Origin: a virus
Reading direction: 5' to 3' (one strand)
DNA: 23,175 nucleotides
IMG/VR virus record: IMGVR_UViG_3300009285_000420
Span: 1 to 23,175 of that record
Shown: positions 12,736 to 20,328 of the stretch, one piece after another
How the letters are laid out: each line of letters begins with the position of its first letter
Position numbering within the stretch: position 1 is the first letter of the stretch
Notes under the pieces: generated by a model
What the model saw: only the letters and a program-made list of their open reading frames with translations
Databases searched by the model: none
Told to the model about the DNA's origin: nothing
Made by a program: the position numbers and the translations under genes

Positions 12736-14802
12736 ATGCCGAACGTTTCGGAATACGACGATAAAGACAAATGGATGAGCGCGTGTATGTCCGCCATGAC
12801 GGAAGAGGGGAAAGAACAGGACGAAGCCGCCGCCGCGTGCATGTCTATGTGGGGAGAAAAAAAGTCATTCTACGGGATGTCTGTGGAAGATGCGGTCAAG
12901 CATTTCCTGAAAATCGGCGCGCGGCACACGCGCAAAGAAACAGAGGCGTTCCAGACCGTGCATGACATCATGGTGGAAAACGGCGCTGAGTGTGAAAAGC
13001 CAGGGGGTGAAATGCCGATGATGGAGGGCAAATCGCTGGATGAGGAATATATCTACCCCGGCGATGCGGTCAAAGCCACGTCATTGGACGGCGGTGCGGT
13101 CAAACTAGGGGGTTATCTAATCAGTTTCAGGGATGCAGAGAATACAGACCTGGCGGGCGACTATTTCACGAAAAGGGCCAACTACGGCGATGCAAAACAG
13201 TCTGATGTATGGTTCAACCACCGCCTGCCGATCCAGATCAAAAAGCACAACATCGAAGTGAAATACACCGAGCCGCTATCCAATAAAGCGACGCTTACCA
13301 TTGATGACGTTGGAGTGTTTGCCGAGGTGGTAATCGAAGCGCGTAATGAATACGAAAAGACAATCGCGGAACTGGGACTTGCGGGGAAATTAGCCTGGTC
13401 ATCCGGCACAGCTTCGCACCTTGTAGACCGCAAAGCAATCAAGAGCGGCGTGTGGGAAATCACGCGCTGGCCTCTTGGTCTGGACGCGTCACTGACCCCT
13501 ACCCCGGCAGAATTCCGCAAGACCAACCAGATACTACCAATTAAATCGTTACTAACTTCCCATACGGCGTTGCCCGTTGAGGAGTATAACCAAACTAAAC
13601 CAACCAATCAACCTGTTACCAAACAAAGGGAGAACATCATGGAAGAAGAAATCAAATCCGCCGTTGATAAGGCGGTCGCAGACGCGCTTGCAATGCGCGA
13701 AGCGAAAACCCAGGCGGAATTGCAGAAGGCGGCAGAATTGAAAGCTGCTGAGGACGCCGGGTACAAAAAGGCCATTGAGGAATTGAAGGAGCACGGGCCG
13801 CAGAAGTTCTACCACCCCACCGAGCCGACCGACGATGACAACGATGGTATCGGAGCATTCAAGTCCTGGCTCAAGACCGGGCAGGAAAATCAAGGGCTGA
13901 TCCGCCCCGACTCGTCCTTCGACAACATCAAGGCAGGCAAGGCGGCCTGGAACATCACGACCGGAGCAAGCGGTGGATTCCTGGTTCCTGATCCCCTGTA
14001 CAACCAGATCATCGCCAAGCGCGACATTATGTCGTGGGCGCGGCAGGTTCCTTGCACGTTCCTGACGACCCCTTCCGATCACCTGTTGGTCCCGCGTGAA
14101 GACACCAAGCTAACCGATTTCGTCCTGACGGCTGAGGCTGGTACATACGATGAGAATGAGGGCACGGTATCGCAGAAAGACCTCATCTTGTACAAGTACA
14201 CCAAGCTGACCAAGATGAATGAAGAGTTCTTGATGTACAACGGCACGAACTGGGAAGCATGGTTTACCAATGCCCTGGGTCGTGCGGTTGCCAACACCGA
14301 GAACACCATCTACACCACAGGCACAGGCACGGCGCAGCCTGAGGGTATCGTGACCGGCGCGACGGTTGCAAACACGACCGCCACGACCGATGTCATTCTG
14401 CCTTCAGAACTTTCGGCCCTGATCGGCTATCTCGGCGGCGGGTATAACGTGCCGTCCGAGTCCGCCATGCTCATGGCGAATAAGACCAAATGGTATCTCA
14501 AAGGCAGTGGCGGAACATCGGCTGTCCCGTTTGCATACGTGCAGACCCCGCAGGATGGCGATTTCTTCGGCTACAAGGCTGTCATTGATGACGACCTTGA
14601 CCCGTATACCACAGCCTCAGCCAAGTGCGTCGTGTTCGGCAATTTCTCCTACTACGCAGTAGTGGAAAAGCCGGGCATGGTCGTACAGCGCAACCCCTAC
14701 CTGTACATGGCAACCGGGCAAATCGGTATCTTCGCCTCTATCTTCCGCGGTGGCGGAGTACTTCAGAGCGAAGCATTCTACTATCTGACCAACGCTGCAT
14801 AA
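12736..14802 (+). CDS. Prohead protease-major capsid protein fusion (HK97-like)
   Basis: A single 688-residue frame. Residues 1-100 carry a Cys/Met-rich start (CMSAM, CMSMW at 17-39) seen ahead of phage proteases. Residues 105-260 are an HK97-family prohead protease: NTDLAGDYF, H162 in WFNHRLPI, S222/S223 in LAWSSG and EITRWPLGLDASLTPTPAE (241-259). Residues 300-355 are a Lys/Glu/Ala-rich helix, the likely delta/scaffold region. Residues 400-688 are the major capsid protein, starting at NITTGASGGFLVPDPLY. Normally these are two genes. An in-frame ATG at 13639 (residue 302) has AAAGGGAG at 13625-13632 and sits at the boundary, so a 387-residue capsid precursor could be made separately. The ATG at 12736 has AAAGGGA upstream. 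Confidence 0.85.
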   Translation: MPNVSEYDDKDKWMSACMSAMTEEGKEQDEAAAACMSMWGEKKSFYGMSVEDAVKHFLKIGARHTRKETEAFQTVHDIMVENGAECEKPGGEMPMMEGKSLDEEYIYPGDAVKATSLDGGAVKLGGYLISFRDAENTDLAGDYFTKRANYGDAKQSDVWFNHRLPIQIKKHNIEVKYTEPLSNKATLTIDDVGVFAEVVIEARNEYEKTIAELGLAGKLAWSSGTASHLVDRKAIKSGVWEITRWPLGLDASLTPTPAEFRKTNQILPIKSLLTSHTALPVEEYNQTKPTNQPVTKQRENIMEEEIKSAVDKAVADALAMREAKTQAELQKAAELKAAEDAGYKKAIEELKEHGPQKFYHPTEPTDDDNDGIGAFKSWLKTGQENQGLIRPDSSFDNIKAGKAAWNITTGASGGFLVPDPLYNQIIAKRDIMSWARQVPCTFLTTPSDHLLVPREDTKLTDFVLTAEAGTYDENEGTVSQKDLILYKYTKLTKMNEEFLMYNGTNWEAWFTNALGRAVANTENTIYTTGTGTAQPEGIVTGATVANTTATTDVILPSELSALIGYLGGGYNVPSESAMLMANKTKWYLKGSGGTSAVPFAYVQTPQDGDFFGYKAVIDDDLDPYTTASAKCVVFGNFSYYAVVEKPGMVVQRNPYLYMATGQIGIFASIFRGGGVLQSEAFYYLTNAA
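13625..13641 (+). promoter_or_regulatory. Internal ribosome binding site and in-frame ATG for capsid protein alone
   Basis: AAAGGGAG (13625-13632) followed at six bases by ATG 13639-13641, in frame at residue 302 of the fusion. It lies exactly between the protease domain and the capsid scaffold region. The preceding 25 codons (Thr/Gln/Asn/Pro-rich) read like a translated former gap between two genes. Confidence 0.5.
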
Positions 14803-14813
14803 GAGGTGATGAC

Positions 14814-15251
14814 ATGTCACGCAACAAGAATCCTGATGTCCAGAAGTCGATGGTTGCAGTAGCAGCCAGCGGCGGACAAGTTGGTGCGCTGGTCGGAACA
14901 AAGGTCGACGCGACCGGATACTCCCGCGCGCACTTCATCTTCAATTTCGGCAATGGCGCTGCCACAACCGCCGCACTTTCGGCGGGTATTGGCCCCTGGC
15001 AGGCGTCCACATCCGGCGCAACTTACGCCGCTATTGCCAGTGCATCCCTGGCCGCTGTGACCTCCGGCGTGCTATCGAGCACCTCGGTCACGCTAGAAGT
15101 GGATGTGCCTATTTCGGCGGGCACGCCCTGGTTGCTTGTCTCCGGTGGATCACTGCTCTCGACAGCCGTCCCGCATTCATGCGTGGTGGAACTGTACAAC
15201 GGCATCAATCGTCCGCCAACAGCATCCAGCGTCGAAGTCGTAACCGTCTAA
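14814..15251 (+). CDS. Decoration-like virion protein, 145 aa
   Basis: The ATG at 14814 has the ribosome binding site AGAGGTGAT (14802-14810), which decides this start over longer frames that run into the capsid gene. The protein is Ala/Ser/Thr/Val/Gly-rich and strand-rich, with no membrane segment. It has a short polar N-terminus (SRNKNPDVQKS) and then beta-type sequence (HFIFNFGNG, VTLEVDVPI, VELYNG). It directly follows the major capsid protein, the usual place of capsid decoration or stabilising proteins. The assignment rests on position and composition, not on a recognised motif. Confidence 0.5.
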   Translation: MSRNKNPDVQKSMVAVAASGGQVGALVGTKVDATGYSRAHFIFNFGNGAATTAALSAGIGPWQASTSGATYAAIASASLAAVTSGVLSSTSVTLEVDVPISAGTPWLLVSGGSLLSTAVPHSCVVELYNGINRPPTASSVEVVTV

Positions 15252-15261
15252 CAACTGATAA

Positions 15262-15287
15262 GGGGGAGGCGAGCAATTGCCTCCCCC
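15262..15287 (+). terminator. GC-rich hairpin, possible terminator or translation control
   Basis: GGGGGAGGC (15262-15270) pairs perfectly with GCCTCCCCC (15279-15287) around an eight-base loop. A T-rich run (TTTTGTTTT, 15296-15304) begins eight bases later, further than usual for an intrinsic terminator. It lies just after the decoration-like gene and just before the glycosyltransferase start. Confidence 0.45.
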
Positions 15288-15302
15288 GGAAAGCGTTTTG
15301 TT

Positions 15303-16049
15303 TTGCACATATTCCACTGGGTTCCCTCATCTGGCGCGCCGCCTCCGTGGTCGTGCGTCCACTCGTGGGTAAACCTGCTGTTGCCCGAGGGCGCAAAGCG
15401 GACATTTAGACAGAGCGGCGCGGGATCGGTTCGCGTCATCTGGAACGATATTGTGCGGGAGTTTCTCGCAACCGACGCCGAATGGATGTTCAGCACTCAC
15501 CACGATGTTGTATTTGTCCCTGAAACACTTACGCGCCTTTTGTCCTGGGATAAGCCTCTCATATCGGCGCTAGTGTTCATGAGACATAACCCGGTCGTCC
15601 CGCAGATTTGGAAGTCCTACGACGGCGATGAGGGCCATTATGTGATGCGGATCAATGATACGCGTGATTGGTTCTACGACCACAAAGAGTGGATCAAGTT
15701 CGGGCCGTTCCTAATAGACCCCTGCCCGGACGATGCGCTTGTCTCTGTCGGCTTCACCGCAACCGCCTGCACGCTAATACACCGGACTGTGCTTGAGGAC
15801 ATCCGCGCAAAAGTTCCCGACCAGGGAGACGGCCTGTGGTTCGCCTGCGACAACGAGACTTCGGGCGGCGGGGAAGATCGTCGCTTCTACGAGTACGCGC
15901 GGCAAGCCGGGTATGAAGCGTTTGTAGACCGCTCCTGTATAGCAGGTCATGTAGCTGGCGATATTCCCACATCCAGCGCAGATTTTATCGCCTGGGATAG
16001 CGTGAGCGATTTTCATAACACAGGAGAGCCGGAGGCGGTGGCGGAATGA
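15303..16049 (+). CDS. Glycosyltransferase-like protein (GT-A type)
   Basis: A 248-residue protein. The pattern is that of GT-A glycosyltransferases found in phages: an N-terminal strand (HIFHWVPSSG), EWMFSTHHDVVFVPETLTRLL (about 60-80) with HHD in place of the usual acidic metal-binding DxD, LISALVFMR, then TATACTLIHRTVLEDI (about 158-173) and an acidic/aromatic end (GGGEDRRFYEYARQAGYEAFVDRS). Such enzymes move a sugar from a nucleotide donor to an acceptor. The start is uncertain: no ATG is near the beginning, and the first candidate is TTG 15303 with GGAAAG at 15288-15293. It overlaps the DNA methyltransferase by four bases. It is a possible user of the unusual sugar made by the cargo block; that is inference. 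Confidence 0.65.
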   Translation: MHIFHWVPSSGAPPPWSCVHSWVNLLLPEGAKRTFRQSGAGSVRVIWNDIVREFLATDAEWMFSTHHDVVFVPETLTRLLSWDKPLISALVFMRHNPVVPQIWKSYDGDEGHYVMRINDTRDWFYDHKEWIKFGPFLIDPCPDDALVSVGFTATACTLIHRTVLEDIRAKVPDQGDGLWFACDNETSGGGEDRRFYEYARQAGYEAFVDRSCIAGHVAGDIPTSSADFIAWDSVSDFHNTGEPEAVAE

Positions 16050-16672
16050 CGATTGACTTACGACTGGGCGACTGCCTTGAGATATTGCCAACGCTGGCTG
16101 ATAAGAGCGTGGATGCTGTGATTACTGACCCGCCGTATGGAATCAACTACATAAACGGCGGGGGGCGCAATCCTAAGAACGGCTGGCGCGATTTCCGTCC
16201 CGATGGTGATTGGGATAAGTGGCGACCAACAAGAGAGCATTTTGACCAGTTGCTGAGAATTGGAAAGGTTGTAATTATTTGGGGCGGTAATTACTTTTCG
16301 GATTGTTTGCCGCCGTCGCAACAGTGGCTGATGTGGGATAAGGGGCAGCGGGATTTTAGTCTTGCGGATGGCGAGCTCGCTTGGAGCAGCCAAGATAAGG
16401 CGGTGAGGATTTTTACTTATTCCAGAGCCGCCATGATGAAAGAGAATGGCTTACATCCAACACAGAAACCGATTTCGCTTATGAAGTGGTGTATTGAGAT
16501 TGCGAAGGCCAAAACTATCCTTGACCCGTTTATGGGGTCTGGTAGCACGGGCGTAGCTGCGGCGCAATTAGGTTGTGATTTTACAGGCATTGAGATTTCG
16601 CCTAAGTATTTCGCTATTGCAGAGAAGCGCATTGCAGAGGCACAACAGCAGATGATTATGGAGCTTGCATGA
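16046..16672 (+). CDS. DNA methyltransferase (N6-adenine/N4-cytosine, beta-type order)
   Basis: A 208-residue enzyme with catalytic motif DPPYGINY (residues 28-35) near the N-terminus and the SAM-binding motif LDPFMGSGSTG (159-169) near the C-terminus, the order of beta-class amino-methyltransferases. DPPY allows N6-adenine or N4-cytosine methylation. It is small, leaving about 120 residues for target recognition. It has ATGA overlaps on both sides (with the glycosyltransferase and the connector gene), and no restriction enzyme is next to it, so it is an orphan phage methyltransferase. Likely roles are protection from host restriction or marking of phage DNA. The recognition site cannot be read from the sequence. 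Confidence 0.88.
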   Translation: MTIDLRLGDCLEILPTLADKSVDAVITDPPYGINYINGGGRNPKNGWRDFRPDGDWDKWRPTREHFDQLLRIGKVVIIWGGNYFSDCLPPSQQWLMWDKGQRDFSLADGELAWSSQDKAVRIFTYSRAAMMKENGLHPTQKPISLMKWCIEIAKAKTILDPFMGSGSTGVAAAQLGCDFTGIEISPKYFAIAEKRIAEAQQQMIMELA

Positions 16673-17613
16673 CCATCAAGCAAGTGGAAACTTCAACCGT
16701 CGTCGGAACAGTCACCGGGACGGGGAACGCTACCGTCACTATAACCGCGCTCGGCATGGCAAACACGCCGAAGGCCGTTTCTGTCGCCGTCACGTCAGCA
16801 GATACCGCCTCCATCGTTGGTGGGTTGATACGCACGGCGCTTGCCTTCGATGTAGATGTGGCGGCGTTGTTTTTGGTCTCAGGCTCTGGCGCAAATGTAG
16901 TCCTGACGAAGCATGTCGCGGTCGCCAATGATGACACGCTGAATATCGCCATTGCCAACGGCACGTGTACCGGCCTGACCGCCGCGCCAACATCCACGAA
17001 CACGACCGCAGGAACGGGGCTGACAAACGGCTACTGTACGCTCGCGCAGGTGAAATCGTCTGACGTGCTGAACTTCTCGAACACAACCCATGATGAGATT
17101 TTGGAAACCATCATCGAAGCCGTCTCGCGCTTGATAGACAACAAATGCGCCCGGCGCTTTTTCTCAGCATCCGAAACAAGATATTACACCGCGGACGAAG
17201 GCGATCTTGTCTTTGTAGATGACATCTCGACCTCAAGCGGGCTGACGCTCGTAACGGATGAGGACGGCGACCGAACATATGAAACCACCTGGGCAACGAC
17301 AGACTACGACTTGACATCGTTCAACGCGACACTGGATGGCTGGCCTTACCAGATGATAGAGACCACGCCCGAAGGCGATTACTCATTCCCCGGCACAAAA
17401 AAGGGCGTGAAAGTCACTGCTTCGTTCGGCTGGGCGGCAGTCCCGAAAACCGTTGTACTGGCCTGTATCCTGCAAAGCAATCGCGAATACAAACGCTTCA
17501 ACACGGCGCTTGGACAGGCCGGGGCGTCCAGCGTTGGCACGATCACTCTAACCATTCCAGCGCTTGATCCTGATGTAGAAAAACTCCTGTGTCCTTATGT
17601 GAGGATTACGTGA
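16669..17613 (+). CDS. Head-tail connector (adaptor) with N-terminal beta domain
   Basis: A 314-residue protein with two parts. Residues 1-115 are Thr/Val/Ala-rich and beta-type, like add-on domains found on phage virion proteins. Residues 121-314 look like a phage head-tail adaptor (HK97 gp6-like), with YCTLAQVKSSDVLNF, then a helix (EILETIIEAVSRLIDNKCARRFF), ASETRYY and a C-terminal helical end. Adaptors form a ring under the portal. The ATG at 16669 overlaps the methyltransferase stop (ATGA). A hairpin terminator follows the stop directly. The add-on domain is an unusual feature for a connector. Confidence 0.65.
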   Translation: MTIKQVETSTVVGTVTGTGNATVTITALGMANTPKAVSVAVTSADTASIVGGLIRTALAFDVDVAALFLVSGSGANVVLTKHVAVANDDTLNIAIANGTCTGLTAAPTSTNTTAGTGLTNGYCTLAQVKSSDVLNFSNTTHDEILETIIEAVSRLIDNKCARRFFSASETRYYTADEGDLVFVDDISTSSGLTLVTDEDGDRTYETTWATTDYDLTSFNATLDGWPYQMIETTPEGDYSFPGTKKGVKVTASFGWAAVPKTVVLACILQSNREYKRFNTALGQAGASSVGTITLTIPALDPDVEKLLCPYVRIT

Positions 17614-17642
17614 AAAAAGAGACACCCGAAGGCGTCTCTTTT
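17613..17642 (+). terminator. Intrinsic terminator (possibly bidirectional)
   Basis: AAAAGAGAC (17615-17623) pairs with GTCTCTTTT (17634-17642), with an inner CC/GG pair and a CGAA loop. A-rich sequence precedes it and TTTT ends it. It starts on the last base of the connector stop codon. Confidence 0.65.
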
Positions 17643-17707
17643 GGTGGGCAGGATTTTTACCTGCATCTTCTTACGCGTCGCTATGCTGTCTCTTACACCA
17701 CCACCAA
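17641..17707 (-). other. tRNA-like inverted-repeat element
   Basis: Read on the minus strand, TTGGTGG (17707-17701) and CCACCAA (17647-17641) form a perfect seven-pair acceptor-like stem. GCAGG/CCTGC with a seven-base loop (17664-17648) sits exactly where a T arm would be. The loop (TAAAAAT) lacks the TTC signature, the anticodon stem does not form and the total is only 67 bases. It may be a decayed tRNA or an unrelated structured element. Confidence 0.25.
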
Positions 17708-17722
17708 TAGGATTTTATCACA

Positions 17723-18154
17723 ATGACGCAGGACTACACCACAGCGGTAACGGAAGTCGCGGAGGTAGTGGCGGCGGTGGCGGGCATCGGAGCCGCGCCC
17801 GCGACGCCGCAGGAAAACATCAACGAACGGATTTTCGCATTGACATACCTTATGACATCAATGACTGAGATCAGCGAAACCGGGACGATGCAGCACCTTG
17901 CTACGATTGCTGTTGACATCCTGACGCCGCACACCAATCTCGCATTGAACATCGCCGCGCTTTTGCCGATTGTAGACCTGGTTGACGCGGCGCTTCTGAC
18001 CGAGATCACGACTACCAGTCGCTTCTTCGATGCGTCTATTGACACCTTTGGAATTTTGCGCTGGGAATTCCTGCCCGTATATATTTATTCAAGCGTGGAT
18101 TGCGTAGGTTACCGGGCAATGCTTGAGAACGTGAAGCAGAAGATAAATCTATGA
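17723..18154 (+). CDS. Neck / tail-completion protein, 143 aa (putative)
   Basis: The ATG at 17723 begins 81 bases after the terminator. The ribosome binding site (TAGGA at 17708-17712) is modest. The first half is Ala/Val/Glu-rich and helical. The second half (DILTPHTNLALNIAALLPIVDLV, then TFGILRWEFLPVYIYSSVDCVGYRAML) resembles small neck or tail-terminator proteins of siphoviruses in pattern. Its place between the connector and an HK97 gp10-like gene supports this. The stop overlaps the next ATG (ATGA). It is unclear whether it is the head-closure or the tail-terminator protein. Confidence 0.5.
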   Translation: MTQDYTTAVTEVAEVVAAVAGIGAAPATPQENINERIFALTYLMTSMTEISETGTMQHLATIAVDILTPHTNLALNIAALLPIVDLVDAALLTEITTTSRFFDASIDTFGILRWEFLPVYIYSSVDCVGYRAMLENVKQKINL

Positions 18155-18558
18155 CGCAGTTATCCATCCAGATCAACAACGCCGATATTGTGCGGCGCGG
18201 TTTGCAAGATTTGTCGGCGGAGATCCCAAAAGTCGGGCGCTTGCAAATCTACCAGACATCACAGGCAATTGTCCGCCGGATGAAGATTTACCCGCCTGAG
18301 CGACCGGCGCAGACATATATCCGCACAGGCAGGCTCGGCGGTGGTTGGATGATTATACCGAACACGAACGGCTATACCACGCGCAACGACACGCCATACA
18401 CAAAATATGTCGTGGGCAACGCCTACGGCCTGGAACAAGCCTGGATGCACGAAGGGCGCTGGAATCTGCTGCGCGACGTGCAGGAGGAAGAAGTAGCAAA
18501 ACTTCCGAAGGCAATCGAAGATGAGATCACGATGGTGGCGCGGAGAGTAGGATTATGA
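18151..18558 (+). CDS. HK97 gp10-like neck/tail completion protein
   Basis: A 135-residue protein. An N-terminal helix (IVRRGLQDLSAEIPKVGR) leads to a basic stretch, then the family pattern RTGRLGGGW (about 60-70), an aromatic strand region with NDTPYTKYVVGNAY, and a terminal helix. This matches HK97 gp10-type proteins that join at the neck and tail end. It overlaps the genes on both sides by four bases (ATGA). The context, between connector and major tail protein, is the standard one for this family. Confidence 0.68.
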   Translation: MTQLSIQINNADIVRRGLQDLSAEIPKVGRLQIYQTSQAIVRRMKIYPPERPAQTYIRTGRLGGGWMIIPNTNGYTTRNDTPYTKYVVGNAYGLEQAWMHEGRWNLLRDVQEEEVAKLPKAIEDEITMVARRVGL

Positions 18559-18758
18559 CAATCCCTGATTTGGCTAAGATGTATGAAGAATATCTGAAAG
18601 GCGCTTTGAAATTTCATCGTGTTGTAGCTTCGCCGCCGATAGAAAACACCGAAGAAATTCAAAGACTATATGAAGCAGGTGACACTGTAGGCGCTCAGAA
18701 ATTAATACTGGTAGAACTGGAAAAAGAAAACCAAGAGGCAGGTGAACATGGCAATTAA
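18555..18758 (+). CDS. Hypothetical helical protein, 67 aa
   Basis: Not recognised. The ATG at 18555 overlaps the gp10-like stop (ATGA). The protein is mostly helical and charged, with a Glu/Lys-rich end (LVELEKENQEAGEHGN) that could form a short coiled coil. It contains no cysteines and no membrane segment. The gene is AT-richer than the neck genes. It overlaps the next gene by 11 bases. Confidence 0.5.
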   Translation: MTIPDLAKMYEEYLKGALKFHRVVASPPIENTEEIQRLYEAGDTVGAQKLILVELEKENQEAGEHGN

Positions 18759-18951
18759 ATTACATTACATAGGCCAGGGAGACGCGATCATACACGTACC
18801 CGCCCGCGACCTGACGGACGAAGATTTCGCCGAGCGTGCGGAACTCTGGAAGGAAATTGGAATAGATGAGGCCGGGATACTTGCGAGCGGCCTCTACAAG
18901 AAACCAACAGCCGAACAAAAAAAGGTAATAGCGGCAAAGGAAGGTAAATAA
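18748..18951 (+). CDS. Hypothetical protein, 67 aa
   Basis: The ATG at 18748 is chosen over the GTG at 18742 because AGAGG (18734-18738) lies nine bases upstream. The protein begins with a strand-rich segment (IKLHYIGQGDAIIHVPARDLT) and ends in a basic helix. The GDAIIHVPARDLTDED pattern is like small proteins found next to the major tail protein in many siphoviruses. The stop overlaps the major tail protein ATG by one base. No biochemical role is assigned. Confidence 0.5.
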   Translation: MAIKLHYIGQGDAIIHVPARDLTDEDFAERAELWKEIGIDEAGILASGLYKKPTAEQKKVIAAKEGK

Positions 18952-19952
18952 TGGCTGGTCGTAGAAGTTTGAGAAAGTTACAATTTTACAGGGAGGCAAC
19001 AGCCGGGACAACCTCATCCGCGACGTTTGTTTTTCGCGGCATCGGGACGATCCTGGACAATATCCAGGTGCAACGTGTCAGTGAGGACATCGGAATCATC
19101 AGCGGCACGACCCGCACGAATGTTCCGATGAAGGGCGGAACGCTGGCAATCAGTCAAACCCCCGCGACATTTGAAAGTCTCCTGCATATCCTGGAAATGA
19201 GTGTAAAAACCGTTGCCGGTTCTCAGGATGGCGCAGGGACGGATTATATCTATACCTATGCGTTCCCCACTACCGCAGGCAACGCGATCAAGACTTATTC
19301 CATCGAGAGCGGAGATGATAACGAAGTCGAACGCATGGCGTATTGTTTCGTCAAGGACTGGACGCTATCCGGCAATGGGCGCACCGCATATCAGCTACAG
19401 GCAAACATCCAGGGGCGCGCCCCTGCCCTGGGCGCATTTTCGGCTGGGCTGTCCTTGTTAGCCGTCAATAACATGAATTTCGGGTTGACGAAAATCTACC
19501 AGGATGCAATCGGCGGCACAATTGGAACAACGATCAAGTCCAACACGGTGCGCGGCGTCAATTTCAAGTTCGCATCGGGGATCGAAGCGAAGGATACGGC
19601 GGACGGGCGTCTTGACTTTTCGTTCACGCAAGGCACGGATTATGTAGTTACCTGTGACCTGGAATTCGAGCATGATGCAATCGCCGCCGCGCAGAAAGTC
19701 TTGTGGCGCGCCCAAACCCCCGTCCTACTGCAAGTCAAAGTCGAAGGTTTAACGGCGTTCGCCACTCCCGGCACGACATACAGCGTTCCCACCCTGAAGA
19801 TCAATCTCCCCGGCTATTGGGAGAGTTTCTCGAAGATCGGGGAAGCCAATGGCAATGATATTGTGACGGGTAAATTTGTGTCAGCCTATGACACTACTGC
19901 CGCCGCCGCCGGGTCCGTAGTGGTCGCGGTGGAGCTTAGTACGGTGCCTTGA
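18951..19952 (+). CDS. Major tail (tube) protein
   Basis: A 333-residue, strand-rich protein of the size and composition of siphovirus tail tube subunits. It has a basic start (MAGRRSLRKLQFYREATAG), then GIGTILDNIQV, TPATFESLLHILEM (about 67-80) and repeated Thr/Gly-rich strands, with a C-terminal Ala/Val-rich end. It lies after the neck genes and before the tail chaperones and tape measure, the fixed place of the major tail protein. The minus-strand HNH gene overlaps its 3' end by 17 bases. No single hallmark motif is present, so the call rests on size, composition and order. Confidence 0.7.
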   Translation: MAGRRSLRKLQFYREATAGTTSSATFVFRGIGTILDNIQVQRVSEDIGIISGTTRTNVPMKGGTLAISQTPATFESLLHILEMSVKTVAGSQDGAGTDYIYTYAFPTTAGNAIKTYSIESGDDNEVERMAYCFVKDWTLSGNGRTAYQLQANIQGRAPALGAFSAGLSLLAVNNMNFGLTKIYQDAIGGTIGTTIKSNTVRGVNFKFASGIEAKDTADGRLDFSFTQGTDYVVTCDLEFEHDAIAAAQKVLWRAQTPVLLQVKVEGLTAFATPGTTYSVPTLKINLPGYWESFSKIGEANGNDIVTGKFVSAYDTTAAAAGSVVVAVELSTVP

Positions 19953-20217
19953 GTTCTGGGTGTTCTTTGACCCATACAACAGCCATGTGGTGATGAAGCC
20001 AACGGTGATAACTATTTGTGCAAATCAAAAGATTACAGTTTCGATTATCAGATTTGTTTAGGTTTATGTGATGAACTATCTTGTTGGTGATTTTTACGCC
20101 GCAATACATACACGTTTTGCCTTTGGAAAAATCGTACTTCTTGGATCGGCAATTGGCGCAAAGTCCATAGTATTTAGGCTTCGGCGCTGGATTAATGCCG
20201 CAGATTTTACAAATCAT
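19936..20217 (-). CDS. HNH endonuclease (free-standing, homing type)
   Basis: A 93-residue protein and the only convincing minus-strand gene. A zinc ribbon comes first (C3-x2-C6, C20-x2-C23). The HNH core follows: C36-x2-C39, H49-H50 (IVHHINLN), N62 in NRNCNLL and H71 in SYHRWLHHH. This is the pattern of small phage HNH homing endonucleases, which nick or cut DNA and spread their own gene. The start ATG has GAGGA four bases upstream on the minus strand. It is inserted head-on between the major tail protein and the tail chaperone, adding about 420 bases to a normally tight junction. The mRNA leader can form strong hairpins (20237-20328). Confidence 0.85.
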   Translation of the reverse strand: MICKICGINPAPKPKYYGLCANCRSKKYDFSKGKTCMYCGVKITNKIVHHINLNKSDNRNCNLLICTNSYHRWLHHHMAVVWVKEHPELKAPY

Positions 20218-20236
20218 TTTGTCCTCTTAAAGGAGC

Positions 20237-20328
20237 CAGCCCTTCGCAAATCCGCTTCACTGTCTAGGTGCGCGGGCAAAGGGCTGACATGAGAAACAAA
20301 AAGAAGCAGAACCGCAAGCACCTAGACA
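20237..20328. repeat. Two interleaved inverted repeats in the HNH leader
   Basis: Pair A: CAGCCCTT (20237-20244) with AAGGGCTG (20279-20286), eight bases. Pair B: TGTCTAGGTGC (20261-20271) with GCACCTAGACA (20318-20328), 11 bases, perfect. The two cross, so they are either mutually exclusive or form a pseudoknot. Confidence 0.6.

Noticed and set aside
13552-14082. Minus-strand frame of 176 codons across the capsid gene
   Set aside because: Composition is that of an antisense shadow; the + strand frame carries clear protease and capsid signatures here.
17641-17868. Plus-strand frame of 75 codons after the terminator
   Set aside because: It overlaps the better-supported 143-codon gene from 17723 and starts inside the terminator; composition is not protein-like.
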